From Alphaproteobacteria bacterium (GTDB lineage: Bacteria > Pseudomonadota > Alphaproteobacteria > Micavibrionales > UBA2020): DNA of 11,932 nucleotides. Of the stretch, positions 6,036 to 11,932 are shown in pieces (positions within the stretch are counted from its first letter, which is position 1; every line of letters starts with the position of its first letter). The stretch lies in contig JADYYV010000209.1 in the NCBI GenBank assembly GCA_020853455.1, positions 1 through 11,932 of the forward strand. Reading direction: 5' to 3'. A program made the translations under genes and the position numbers. Under the pieces are notes generated by a model that made no database searches, was not told where the DNA came from, and saw only the letters and a list, made by a program, of their open reading frames with translations.

Positions 6036-6563
6036 ATGGCGATCGGCGGCGGCGGACAGGCTTATCTCTACGGCGAAGACCTTCTCAAGGAAGTGCAGAA
6101 GGCGCAGCCGGACATGCAGGAAGTGAAATGGCTGATCGAGCATGGCGACCTGACGCAGACCGACAGCCAGAAACGCACGGCCTTCATGATCATGATCGGC
6201 TGGGGCAACGAGGATTTGATGAAGTTTGCGCTGAAGCACGGCGCAAAACCGAACCAGAAAGGCCCGGGCGGCAATACGGCGGTGCATATGATTGCGGCCG
6301 GCGGCAGCCAGGCGATGCTGGGGGAGATGTTGCTGAATGCCAACGGCGATTTCACGCAGCGCAACGACGCCGGCAAGACGCCCTATGACCTGGCGCAGGG
6401 GCGCTTTCCCGACAACATCATGCAGGCCATCCGCAACGAGTTCGACATTCGCGATCCCGTATCGACGCTGAAAGATTTCCGCCGCCATATCGCCGAGCGC
6501 GGGCTGCGCACGAAAGCCCCCGTGAAAGCGCCGCCGCGCGCGGTTTTTAAGGCGAAACCGTGA
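6036..6563 (+). CDS. Small ankyrin-repeat protein
   Basis: This 175-aa protein is built mainly of ankyrin repeats, 33-residue helix-turn-helix units that bind other proteins. The clearest copy is about 77-110 (GGNTAVHMIAAGGSQAMLGE, then the loop NANGDFTQRND). It is followed by AGKTPYDLAQGR (112-123), the start of a capping repeat, and preceded by degenerate copies at about 43-73 (RTAFMIMIGWGNEDLMKFAL, loop KHGAKPN) and about 13-40. The tail (150-175) is basic and proline-rich (KAPVKAPPRAVFKAKP). There is no signal peptide or membrane segment, so it is probably cytoplasmic. The ATG follows AAAGG by about ten bases. It has its own predicted consensus promoter and lies between chpT and cheA, so a partner among the chemotaxis or phosphorelay proteins is conceivable. 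That is inference from position only; no enzyme motif is present. Confidence 0.82.
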   Translation: MAIGGGGQAYLYGEDLLKEVQKAQPDMQEVKWLIEHGDLTQTDSQKRTAFMIMIGWGNEDLMKFALKHGAKPNQKGPGGNTAVHMIAAGGSQAMLGEMLLNANGDFTQRNDAGKTPYDLAQGRFPDNIMQAIRNEFDIRDPVSTLKDFRRHIAERGLRTKAPVKAPPRAVFKAKP

Positions 6564-6567
6564 TTTT

Positions 6568-6585
6568 CGCATACCGCCGTATGCG
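6568..6585. repeat. Perfect 7+7 bp hairpin between the ankyrin gene and cheA
   Basis: CGCATAC (6568-6574) and GTATGCG (6579-6585) pair perfectly around CGCC, five bases after the ankyrin stop codon. No T-run follows on either strand, so this is not a standard intrinsic terminator. It may stabilise the 3' end of the ankyrin transcript, attenuate read-through into cheA, or act as a regulator site. The rest of the spacer (6586-6632) holds no promoter that I can support. Confidence 0.4.
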
Positions 6586-6647
6586 CGGCATAATCGAAAC
6601 TTAATCGTTATCGTCCATCCTTGTAGCTGTGCAAGGAGAAGTCCCCG

Positions 6648-8705
6648 ATGGACGAGCTGCTGCAGGAATTCCTGACCGACACGACGGAAAAGCTGAACGC
6701 GCTTGACCTCGACCTTGTGCGGCTCGAAAAAAATCCGAACGACGCCGAACTGATCGGCCGCATCTTCCGCCTTGTGCATACGGTGAAGGGCAATTGCGGT
6801 TTTCTGGGGCTGCCGCGCCTTGAAAACGTGACGCATCACGCCGAAGGCGTTTTGAGCCAGTACCGCGCCGGCACGGTGCAGGTCACGACGGATTCCGTGT
6901 CGCTGATTTTGCAGTCGCTCGACCGCATCAAGGGCATCGTGGGCGGCATCGCGCAGACGGGCGTTGAACCGGCGGGGGACGACCGCGTGCTGATCGGGTT
7001 GCTGGACGCCGAAGCCGCGTCGCGCAGGCAGCTGCCGGAGGTCGCGAACGCCTTCAGCGCGGCGATGGATGATTTGTCGGCGAAATCGCTGCGCATCGGC
7101 GTCGATACGCTGGAAGACATGATGACGCTGATGGGCGAACTGGTGCTGGCGCGCAACCAGCTGCTGCCCCATATGCGCGGCGAATTGCACCAGCCGCTGC
7201 AACGGCTCGATAAAACCGTATCGGCGCTCCAGCAAAGCATGCTGAAGGCGCGGATGCAGCCGGTCGGGAATTTATGGGGCAAGCTACCGCGCCTTGTGCG
7301 CGACATGGCGATCGATCTTGGCAAGAAAATCAGGCTCGACATGCAGGGCGGCACGACCGAAATCGACCGGCAGGTGCTGGAGCTGATCCGCGACCCGCTG
7401 ACCCACCTGCTGCGCAACGCCGCCGACCACGGCATCGAAAAACCGGCGGCGCGCGTGACAAAGGGCAAGCCGCCCGAAGGCGCGATCACCCTTTCCGCGC
7501 GGCACGAAGGCGGGCAGGTGGTGATCGATGTCTCCGACGACGGGCGCGGCCTCGACGAAGCGGCGATTTTGCAAAAGGCGGTTGAAAGCGGGCTCGTGCC
7601 CGCCGCGCGCGGGCGCAGCATGACCGCGGCGCAGGTGCAGCAGCTGGTCTTTGCGCCGGGGTTCAGCACGGCTGCCGAAGTGACCGCCGTCTCGGGGCGC
7701 GGCGTGGGGATGGATGTGGTGCGCGCGAATATCGAAAAAATCGGCGGCACGGTCGATCTGTCATCGGCGGCGGGCAGGGGCGCTACGGTCACGATGCGCA
7801 TTCCGCTGACGCTGGCCATTATCCCCGCGCTGGTCGTGAAAACCGACGGCGAAAGATACGCAATACCGCGCAACGCGGTGCGCGAGGTGGTCGCGCTGAA
7901 ACGCGGCGGCGTGCATAAAATCCTGCGCATCGACCGCGCGAAATTCCTCTCCCTGCGCGGGCAGATGGTGCCGCTGGTGTCGCTGCAGGCCGTGTTCGGC
8001 GCGGACGAACTGGCGGCCAAGGCGCTCAACCCCTATGTCGTGATCCTGCATGTGGGCGGCGGCGGGGTGTTCGGCATCATTTGCGACGGCATTGCGAATG
8101 CCGAAGAAATCGTCGTGAAACCCCTGTCGCCCGCGCTGCTGCGGCTGCGGCTGTTTTCCGGCAACGCGGTGCTGGGCGACGGTGGCGTGGTGCTGATCCT
8201 CGATCCCTCCGGTATCGCGCGCGCCGCGAATATCGAGCCTGCGCAAAAACCCGCCGCCCCCGACATCGCAGCGATTGCGGAGCGCAGGAATCCGGCGCTG
8301 CTGTTCCGCGCGGGCGCGGGCGCCGACCGCGCCGTGCCGCTGGAATACCTGTCGCGCATCGAACGCATCGACATGACGACGGTCGAAAACGCGGGCGGGC
8401 GGCAGCTCATCGCCTATCGCGACGGGTTGCTGCCGCTGATCGCCTATCCGGGCTGCGCCGCCGGCGGCAGGCGGCAGCCGGTGCTGGTGATCCGCGACGG
8501 CGACGCGCAGGCGGGCGTTATTTTCGACAGCGTGCTGGGCGTGGTCGATGCGCTGCCCGATGTCGCGCTGAAACAGGAAACGGGATCGGGGTCGCTGGGC
8601 AGCGCGCTTGCGGCGGGCCATGCGGTCGATGTGATGGATGCGCCGTGGCTGATCCGACGCGCGCGGGAAGGGCTGCGGCATGACCACCCGGATATTGTCG
8701 TTTAA
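6648..8705 (+). CDS. cheA: Chemotaxis histidine kinase CheA, P1-P3-P4-P5 plus second CheW-like domain
   Basis: CheA is the receptor-coupled kinase that phosphorylates CheY and CheB. The 685-aa protein has the HPt (P1) domain at about 1-105 with phospho-acceptor H44 in RLVHTVKGNCGFLG. A short linker (about 106-145) stands where P2, the CheY/CheB docking domain, would be. The dimerisation helices (P3, about 146-205) read LRIGVDTLEDMMTLMGELVL. The ATPase domain (P4, about 206-390) has an N-box DPLTHLLRNAADHGIE (N257), G1 SDDGRGL (296-302), the lid LVFAPGFS and G2 GRGVGMDVV. P5 (CheW-like) spans about 391-530, and a second CheW-like stretch covers about 545-680 (RAVPLEYLSRIERID, then GGRQLIAYRDGLLPLIAYPG). 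No receiver domain is present. The ribosome site AAGGAG (6633-6638) lies nine bases before the ATG. It is the first gene of the che operon and overlaps cheW by 26 bp. Confidence 0.95.
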   Translation: MDELLQEFLTDTTEKLNALDLDLVRLEKNPNDAELIGRIFRLVHTVKGNCGFLGLPRLENVTHHAEGVLSQYRAGTVQVTTDSVSLILQSLDRIKGIVGGIAQTGVEPAGDDRVLIGLLDAEAASRRQLPEVANAFSAAMDDLSAKSLRIGVDTLEDMMTLMGELVLARNQLLPHMRGELHQPLQRLDKTVSALQQSMLKARMQPVGNLWGKLPRLVRDMAIDLGKKIRLDMQGGTTEIDRQVLELIRDPLTHLLRNAADHGIEKPAARVTKGKPPEGAITLSARHEGGQVVIDVSDDGRGLDEAAILQKAVESGLVPAARGRSMTAAQVQQLVFAPGFSTAAEVTAVSGRGVGMDVVRANIEKIGGTVDLSSAAGRGATVTMRIPLTLAIIPALVVKTDGERYAIPRNAVREVVALKRGGVHKILRIDRAKFLSLRGQMVPLVSLQAVFGADELAAKALNPYVVILHVGGGGVFGIICDGIANAEEIVVKPLSPALLRLRLFSGNAVLGDGGVVLILDPSGIARAANIEPAQKPAAPDIAAIAERRNPALLFRAGAGADRAVPLEYLSRIERIDMTTVENAGGRQLIAYRDGLLPLIAYPGCAAGGRRQPVLVIRDGDAQAGVIFDSVLGVVDALPDVALKQETGSGSLGSALAAGHAVDVMDAPWLIRRAREGLRHDHPDIVV

Positions 8706-9147
8706 GGTCGCAGGACAGCTGTGCGGCATTCCCGTGCAGGACGTGCATGACGTCATCCGCGGCGGCCAGCGCATGACCGCCGTGCCGCGCGCCGCGCCTG
8801 CCATAATCGGGATATTGAACCTGCGCGGGCGCATCGCGCTTGCGGTCAGCCTGCGCCGCTATCTGGAATTGGCCGATACGGGACGCCCGTCGAACAGCCT
8901 GACGACAATGTCGCTGGTGATCGAAAACGCCGGAAACCTCTACTGCCTTGCGGTCGATAGCGTGGGCGAGGTATTGTCTTTGGAGGGAAAAGCCGGGCCG
9001 GTGCCGCCGGTCCTTGACGCCGGCTGGCGCAAGGCGGTGTCGGGTGTCTGGCCCTGCGACGGCGCGTTGCTGGCGCAGCTGGATGTCAGGGGCATGATCG
9101 ATGCGCTCTGTGCCGGGCCCGATGAACAGATGCCCGCGGGGAAATGA
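8680..9147 (+). CDS. cheW: Chemotaxis coupling protein CheW
   Basis: CheW is a scaffold that joins CheA P5 to the cytoplasmic tips of chemoreceptors. The 155-aa length fits the family. It begins MTTRILSFKVAGQLCGIPVQ, the usual first strand followed by a I-P-V/Q-x-V segment. The landmark region IIGILNLRGRIALAVSLRRY (about 42-61) corresponds to the conserved NLRG-x-V-x-P-V-x-DLR of CheW. The middle has the typical LYCLAVDSVGEVLSL (86-100). The ATG lies inside the 3' end of cheA (26-bp overlap) with a GGAAGGG ribosome site about eight bases upstream, so the two are probably translated together. Its stop overlaps the cheY start. The second CheW-like domain inside the upstream CheA means this locus encodes three CheW folds in total. 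Confidence 0.92.
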   Translation: MTTRILSFKVAGQLCGIPVQDVHDVIRGGQRMTAVPRAAPAIIGILNLRGRIALAVSLRRYLELADTGRPSNSLTTMSLVIENAGNLYCLAVDSVGEVLSLEGKAGPVPPVLDAGWRKAVSGVWPCDGALLAQLDVRGMIDALCAGPDEQMPAGK

Positions 9148-9512
9148 TGAAAACGTGCCTTATCGTCGACGACAGCAGCATCGTGCGCCGCCTTGCCAGC
9201 AAACTGCTGGAGGAAATCGGCTTTGAATGCACGCAGGCCGAAGACGGCCAGCAGGCGCTGGACGCGTGCAAGGTCAAAATGCCCGATGTGATGCTGCTCG
9301 ACTGGAACATGCCCGTCATGAACGGCATCGACTGCCTGAAAACCCTGCGCGCGTTTCCGGGCGGCGAAGACATCAAGATCATTTTCTGCAGCACGCACAG
9401 CGAAATGGCGCAGATCCAGGAGGCGCTGGAGGCGGGCGCGGACGAATACATCATGAAACCGTTCGACCGCGACATCCTGAAAACGAAATTCCGCCAGGTC
9501 GGCGTGCTGTAG
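9147..9512 (+). CDS. cheY: Chemotaxis response regulator CheY
   Basis: CheY is a stand-alone receiver domain; when phosphorylated by CheA it binds the flagellar switch protein FliM. The 121-aa protein starts MKTCLIVDDSSIVRR and has all receiver landmarks: acidic pair D8/D9, phospho-acceptor D52 (MLLDWNMPVMNG), the hydroxyl switch position S82 (FCSTHSE) and K104 (YIMKPFD). There is no output domain. Two ATG codons are available, 9144 and 9147. I prefer 9147 because GCGGGGA (9136-9142) is then four bases away rather than one, and because family members usually begin MKT. Either way it overlaps the cheW stop (TGATG or ATGA). cheB follows after four bases. The operon position makes it the main output regulator of this CheA. 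Confidence 0.92.
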   Translation: MKTCLIVDDSSIVRRLASKLLEEIGFECTQAEDGQQALDACKVKMPDVMLLDWNMPVMNGIDCLKTLRAFPGGEDIKIIFCSTHSEMAQIQEALEAGADEYIMKPFDRDILKTKFRQVGVL

Positions 9513-9516
9513 CATC

Positions 9517-10602
9517 ATGTCGGGGGCGGGGACGAACATTTCCGGTCCGGTGCGCGTGATGGTGGTCGACGATTCCAGCATCGTGCGCGGGTTCCTGATC
9601 CGTTTCCTTGAAACCGATCCCGGCATCAAGGTCACGGCGGCCGTGCCGAACGGGCAGGCGGCGCTGCAGGAACTGGAAAACGCCGCGCCCGATGTGGTGA
9701 TCCTCGATCTGGAGATGCCGGTGATGGACGGCATGACCGCGCTGCCGCTGCTGCTGGCTGTGAACCCGAAACTGGCCGTTATCGTGGTATCGACCAAGAC
9801 GCGCGACAACGCGGCGCTGGCGCTCAAATGCCTTGCGCTGGGCGCGATCGACTGTCTTGGAAAACCGAACGTGCATGACCTGGCCGAAGGCAGCGCGTTT
9901 CGCGACGAACTGGTACAGCGCGTCAAGGTGCTGGGCCGCCTGCGCGACAAAACCGCATTGCCCGCGCCTTTTTTTTCGGAAGCCTTGCCACCAAAGGTTG
10001 CAAAACGGCCGCGCGCACAAGCGCATGTTCCGGCGGCGCTCGCCATCTGCGCATCGACGGGCGGGCCGCTGGCGCTGTTGAAGCTGCTGGCAGGGCTGGC
10101 GCCGCCTGCCGTGCCGGTATTCATCACCCAGCATATGCCGGCGGGTTTCACCGCGCTGCTGGCGGAAAATATCACGCAGGCGACGGGGCTTGATTGCAGC
10201 GAGGCGGTCGATGGCGAACCGGTCGCGGCGGGCCGCGTTTATATCGCGCCCGGCAATTACCACATGACGGTCGAAGGGGCGGGCGACCGGCGCCGCATCG
10301 CGCTCGACCAGAACCCGCCCGAACATTTCTGCCGCCCCGCTGCCGACCCGATGCTGCGCGCCCTTGCGAAATCTTATGGCGCGACATTGCTGGTCGCGGT
10401 GCTGACGGGCATGGGCACGGATGCGGTGGCGGGCTGCCGCGCGGCGGTGGAGGCGGGCGGCGCCGTCGTGACGCAGGACGAAGCGTCCAGCGTCGTCTGG
10501 GGCATGCCGGGCGCTGTCGTGCAGGCGGGGTTGAGCGATGAAACGGTGTCGCTCGACAACATGGCCGCTACGCTGCAGCGGCGGCTGAAGGTGCCGGCAT
10601 GA
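9517..10602 (+). CDS. cheB: Chemotaxis protein-glutamate methylesterase/glutaminase CheB
   Basis: CheB demethylates and deamidates receptor glutamate/glutamine sites and is activated by phosphorylation from CheA, giving adaptation. The 361-aa protein has a receiver domain (about 11-130) with D18/D19, phospho-acceptor D64 (VILDLEMPVMDG) and K116 (DCLGKP). A linker (about 145-170) leads to the methylesterase domain (about 172-357) with the catalytic triad S180 (ICASTGGP), H206 (ITQHMPAGF) and D302 (LTGMGTDAVAG). Starting at the ATG at 9517 puts it four bases after cheY; the ribosome site is weak, suggesting coupling to cheY translation. The end overlaps cheR by ATGA. An 8-T run (9969-9976) lies in the linker codons for PFFS, unusual for GC-rich coding DNA. 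Confidence 0.94.
   Translation: MSGAGTNISGPVRVMVVDDSSIVRGFLIRFLETDPGIKVTAAVPNGQAALQELENAAPDVVILDLEMPVMDGMTALPLLLAVNPKLAVIVVSTKTRDNAALALKCLALGAIDCLGKPNVHDLAEGSAFRDELVQRVKVLGRLRDKTALPAPFFSEALPPKVAKRPRAQAHVPAALAICASTGGPLALLKLLAGLAPPAVPVFITQHMPAGFTALLAENITQATGLDCSEAVDGEPVAAGRVYIAPGNYHMTVEGAGDRRRIALDQNPPEHFCRPAADPMLRALAKSYGATLLVAVLTGMGTDAVAGCRAAVEAGGAVVTQDEASSVVWGMPGAVVQAGLSDETVSLDNMAATLQRRLKVPA
9969..9976 (+). repeat. 8-T homopolymer in the cheB interdomain linker
   Basis: Eight consecutive T occur in codons CCT TTT TTT TCG encoding P-F-F-S of CheB, exactly between the receiver and the methylesterase domain. Loss of one T would shift into a frame that ends at the TGA 10079-10081, leaving a receiver-only protein. 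Confidence 0.6.
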
Positions 10603-11417
10603 ATTTGCACCCGCAGGATTTTTTGCTGTTTGTCGATGTGCTGCGCCGTGAATCCGGCCTTGTGCTGGATCCGGGGCAGGAATACCTGCTGAAATCGCGG
10701 CTGATGCCGGTTGCCGACCGGCACGGCGTCGATAACCTCGAAGGCATCGCGCGCGAGATCCGCATGGGGTCGCCCGATATGCTGCGCGACGTGGTGGAGG
10801 CGATGTCCACGCATGAAACCTCGTTCTTCCGCGACCTGCTGCCGTTCCGCCAGCTGCAGGACAAGGTGCTGCCCGCGCTGATGCGCACGCGCGACGATAA
10901 AGCCCTGCGCATCTGGTCGGCCGGCTGCGCGAGCGGGCAGGAAGCCTATTCGCTCGCCATGCTGCTGCACGACATGGGCATTGCGCATCAGGGATGGAAA
11001 TACGACATCCTCGCGACCGATATTTCGCATCAGGTGCTGGAAAAAGCGAAAGCCGCGCGTTATACGGCGTTCGAGGCGCAGCGCGGCGTGCCCGCCCCGA
11101 CGCTCCTGCGCCATTTTACGCGCATGGATGAACAATGGGCGGTCAAGCCGCATATCCGCGACGCGGTGAAATTCCGCCAGCTGAACCTGCTGGACGGCGC
11201 GGGGCATCTGGGCCGGTTCGACCTGATCCTGTGCCGCAACGTGCTGATCTATTTCGACGCGGCGACGCGCCTCTCCGTCCTCTCCGATCTTCGCAGCTGC
11301 CTGAATCGCGACGGCGTGCTGCTGCTGGGCGCGGCGGAAACACCGCCGGCAGAGGCCGCAGGGCTGAAGCTGCTGGACGGCGTGATGGGCGGGTATGTGC
11401 GGGGCGGCGGGGAATAG
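10599..11417 (+). CDS. cheR: Chemotaxis protein-glutamate O-methyltransferase CheR
   Basis: CheR transfers a methyl group from S-adenosylmethionine to glutamate residues of chemoreceptors, opposing CheB. The 272-aa protein has the all-helical N-terminal domain (about 1-80) ending in STHETSFFRD, close to the family motif TNETSFFRD with H in place of N. The Rossmann domain follows, with SAM motif I at 104-120 (RIWSAGCASGQEAYSLA), an acidic motif II at D141 (ILATDIS) and the conserved FDLILCRNVLIYFD (207-220). There is no C-terminal TPR or pentapeptide-binding extension. It overlaps cheB by four bases (ATGA) and ends with tandem stops TAG TAA at 11415-11420. It is the last gene of the che operon; the shared hairpin terminator follows about 20 bases later, facing ctrA. 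Confidence 0.94.
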   Translation: MNLHPQDFLLFVDVLRRESGLVLDPGQEYLLKSRLMPVADRHGVDNLEGIAREIRMGSPDMLRDVVEAMSTHETSFFRDLLPFRQLQDKVLPALMRTRDDKALRIWSAGCASGQEAYSLAMLLHDMGIAHQGWKYDILATDISHQVLEKAKAARYTAFEAQRGVPAPTLLRHFTRMDEQWAVKPHIRDAVKFRQLNLLDGAGHLGRFDLILCRNVLIYFDAATRLSVLSDLRSCLNRDGVLLLGAAETPPAEAAGLKLLDGVMGGYVRGGGE

Positions 11418-11429
11418 TAAACAGCGCAT

Positions 11430-11464
11430 AAAAAAAACGGCTGCACGAATGCAGCCGTTCTTTT
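11430..11464. terminator. Bidirectional intrinsic terminator between cheR and ctrA
   Basis: AACGGCTGCA (11436-11445) and TGCAGCCGTT (11450-11459) form a perfect 10-bp stem around CGAA. On the minus strand the loop is TTCG and the stem runs into eight Ts (complement of the A-run 11430-11437), a strong terminator for ctrA. On the plus strand the stem is followed by TTCTTTT, a weaker but adequate tail for cheR. Confidence 0.9.
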
Positions 11465-11485
11465 CGGGAAGAACCCTAAAACTTG

Positions 11486-11932
11486 TTACGCGTTCGCCGT
11501 TTCCTTGCCGGCGGTGGCACCCGTCGGGTCGCGCAGCACATAGCCGCGTCCCCAGACGGTTTCGATGCAGCTGCCGCCTTCGGGCGTGATTTTCTCGATC
11601 TTCTTGCGCAGCTTGCAGATGAACACGTCGATGATTTTCACTTCGGGTTCGTCCATGCCGCCATAAAGATGGTTGAGGAACATTTCCTTGGTCAGCGTCG
11701 ATCCCTTGCGCAGGCTCAGAAGCTCGATAATGCCGTATTCCTTCGAGGTGAGGTGCAGCTGCTTGCTGTCCACTTCCACGGTGCGGGCATCGAGGTTGAC
11801 CGTGATCGGGCCTGTCTTGATGACGCTTTGCGCATGGCCCTTGGAGCGGCGGACGATCGCCTGGATACGCGCCATCAGCTCGCGCTTGTCGAAAGGCTTG
11901 GTCAGGTAATCGTCGGCGCCGAAGCCGAGGCC
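11486..11932 (-). CDS. ctrA: Cell-cycle response regulator CtrA, C-terminal part (5' end outside the window)
   Basis: CtrA is an OmpR/PhoB-type transcription factor that controls cell-cycle, flagellar and chemotaxis genes in alphaproteobacteria. The frame is open to the right edge, so the first part of the receiver domain is missing. The visible 148 residues begin with the end of the receiver (GADDYLTKPFDKREL, with the conserved Lys of KPF). They continue with the linker MARIQAIVRRSKGH and the winged-helix domain. The stretches LHLTSKEYGIIELLSLRKG, LTKEMFLNHLYGGMDEPE, VKIIDVFICKLRKKIEK and IETVWGRGYVLRDP are nearly diagnostic for CtrA. It ends in KETANA; the CtrA of Caulobacter ends in two alanines used for ClpXP recognition. 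The gene converges on cheR and shares its terminator. Its likely upstream phosphodonor, ChpT, is encoded at 5148-5789. Promoters are outside the window. Confidence 0.95.
   Translation of the reverse strand, partial: GLGFGADDYLTKPFDKRELMARIQAIVRRSKGHAQSVIKTGPITVNLDARTVEVDSKQLHLTSKEYGIIELLSLRKGSTLTKEMFLNHLYGGMDEPEVKIIDVFICKLRKKIEKITPEGGSCIETVWGRGYVLRDPTGATAGKETANA

Noticed and set aside
5973..7235. Minus-strand open frame of 420 codons opposite the ankyrin gene and the start of cheA
   Set aside because: It runs antisense to two well-supported genes, has no recognisable domain, and its composition is that of a codon shadow.
9144..9146. First of two adjacent ATG codons as the cheY start
   Set aside because: It leaves only one base after the GCGGGGA ribosome site and adds a second Met not typical of the family; the difference is one residue and remains uncertain.
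8940..10175. Minus-strand frame of 411 codons opposite cheW, cheY and cheB (and similar ones at 7761-8834 and 10374-11429)
   Set aside because: All lie opposite genes with intact catalytic motifs; low-complexity Ala/Arg/Ser-rich or His/Gln/Arg-rich translations indicate shadows.
1..11932. tRNA, rRNA, riboswitch, CRISPR array, insertion sequence or phage genes
   Set aside because: No cloverleaf, array of regular repeats, transposase or integrase motif, or terminal inverted repeats were seen; almost all sequence is accounted for by the listed genes.

Overview
The window looks like ordinary chromosome from a GC-rich alphaproteobacterium. Its end genes point there: a ChpT-type histidine phosphotransferase and the C-terminal part of CtrA, both components of the alphaproteobacterial CckA-ChpT-CtrA phosphorelay, flank a compact cheA-cheW-cheY-cheB-cheR operon. 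I cannot name a genus. The gene content suits a free-living, flagellated Rhodospirillales- or Micavibrionales-like lineage, but that is inference.

Layout. On the minus strand, from about 3615 down to 20, three tightly coupled genes share one predicted promoter: an unrecognised 187-aa protein, an RlmM/FtsJ-type 2'-O-ribose RNA methyltransferase and an M24B Xaa-Pro aminopeptidase. Both junctions are 4-bp ATGA overlaps. A 146-bp divergent control region (3567-3712) follows; it holds a promoter on each side and a perfect 10+10 bp dyad around the plus-strand -10 box. On the plus strand come a phosphomannomutase/phosphoglucomutase (3713-5122) and, 25 bp later, chpT (5148-5789). A 246-bp AT-rich spacer (5790-6035) ends in a promoter with both hexamers at full sigma70 consensus, reading into a small ankyrin-repeat gene (6036-6563). 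A hairpin spacer leads into the che operon (6648-11417), whose genes overlap or nearly touch. A hairpin with a T-run on each side separates cheR from the convergent ctrA, which is cut by the right edge of the window.

How the genes fit together. CheA phosphorylates CheY and CheB; CheW couples CheA to receptors (none are in the window); CheR and CheB set receptor methylation. ChpT would pass phosphate from CckA (not in the window) to CtrA, which in this class controls flagellar, chemotaxis and cell-cycle genes. The window thus holds part of a motility and cell-cycle control locus beside a housekeeping operon.

I found no RNA gene, IS element, CRISPR array, attachment site or clear sign of recent transfer. 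The points most worth a second look are the small ankyrin protein under its own consensus promoter between chpT and cheA, the dyad on the mutase promoter, the second CheW-like domain of CheA, and an 8-T tract in cheB at the junction of its two domains.
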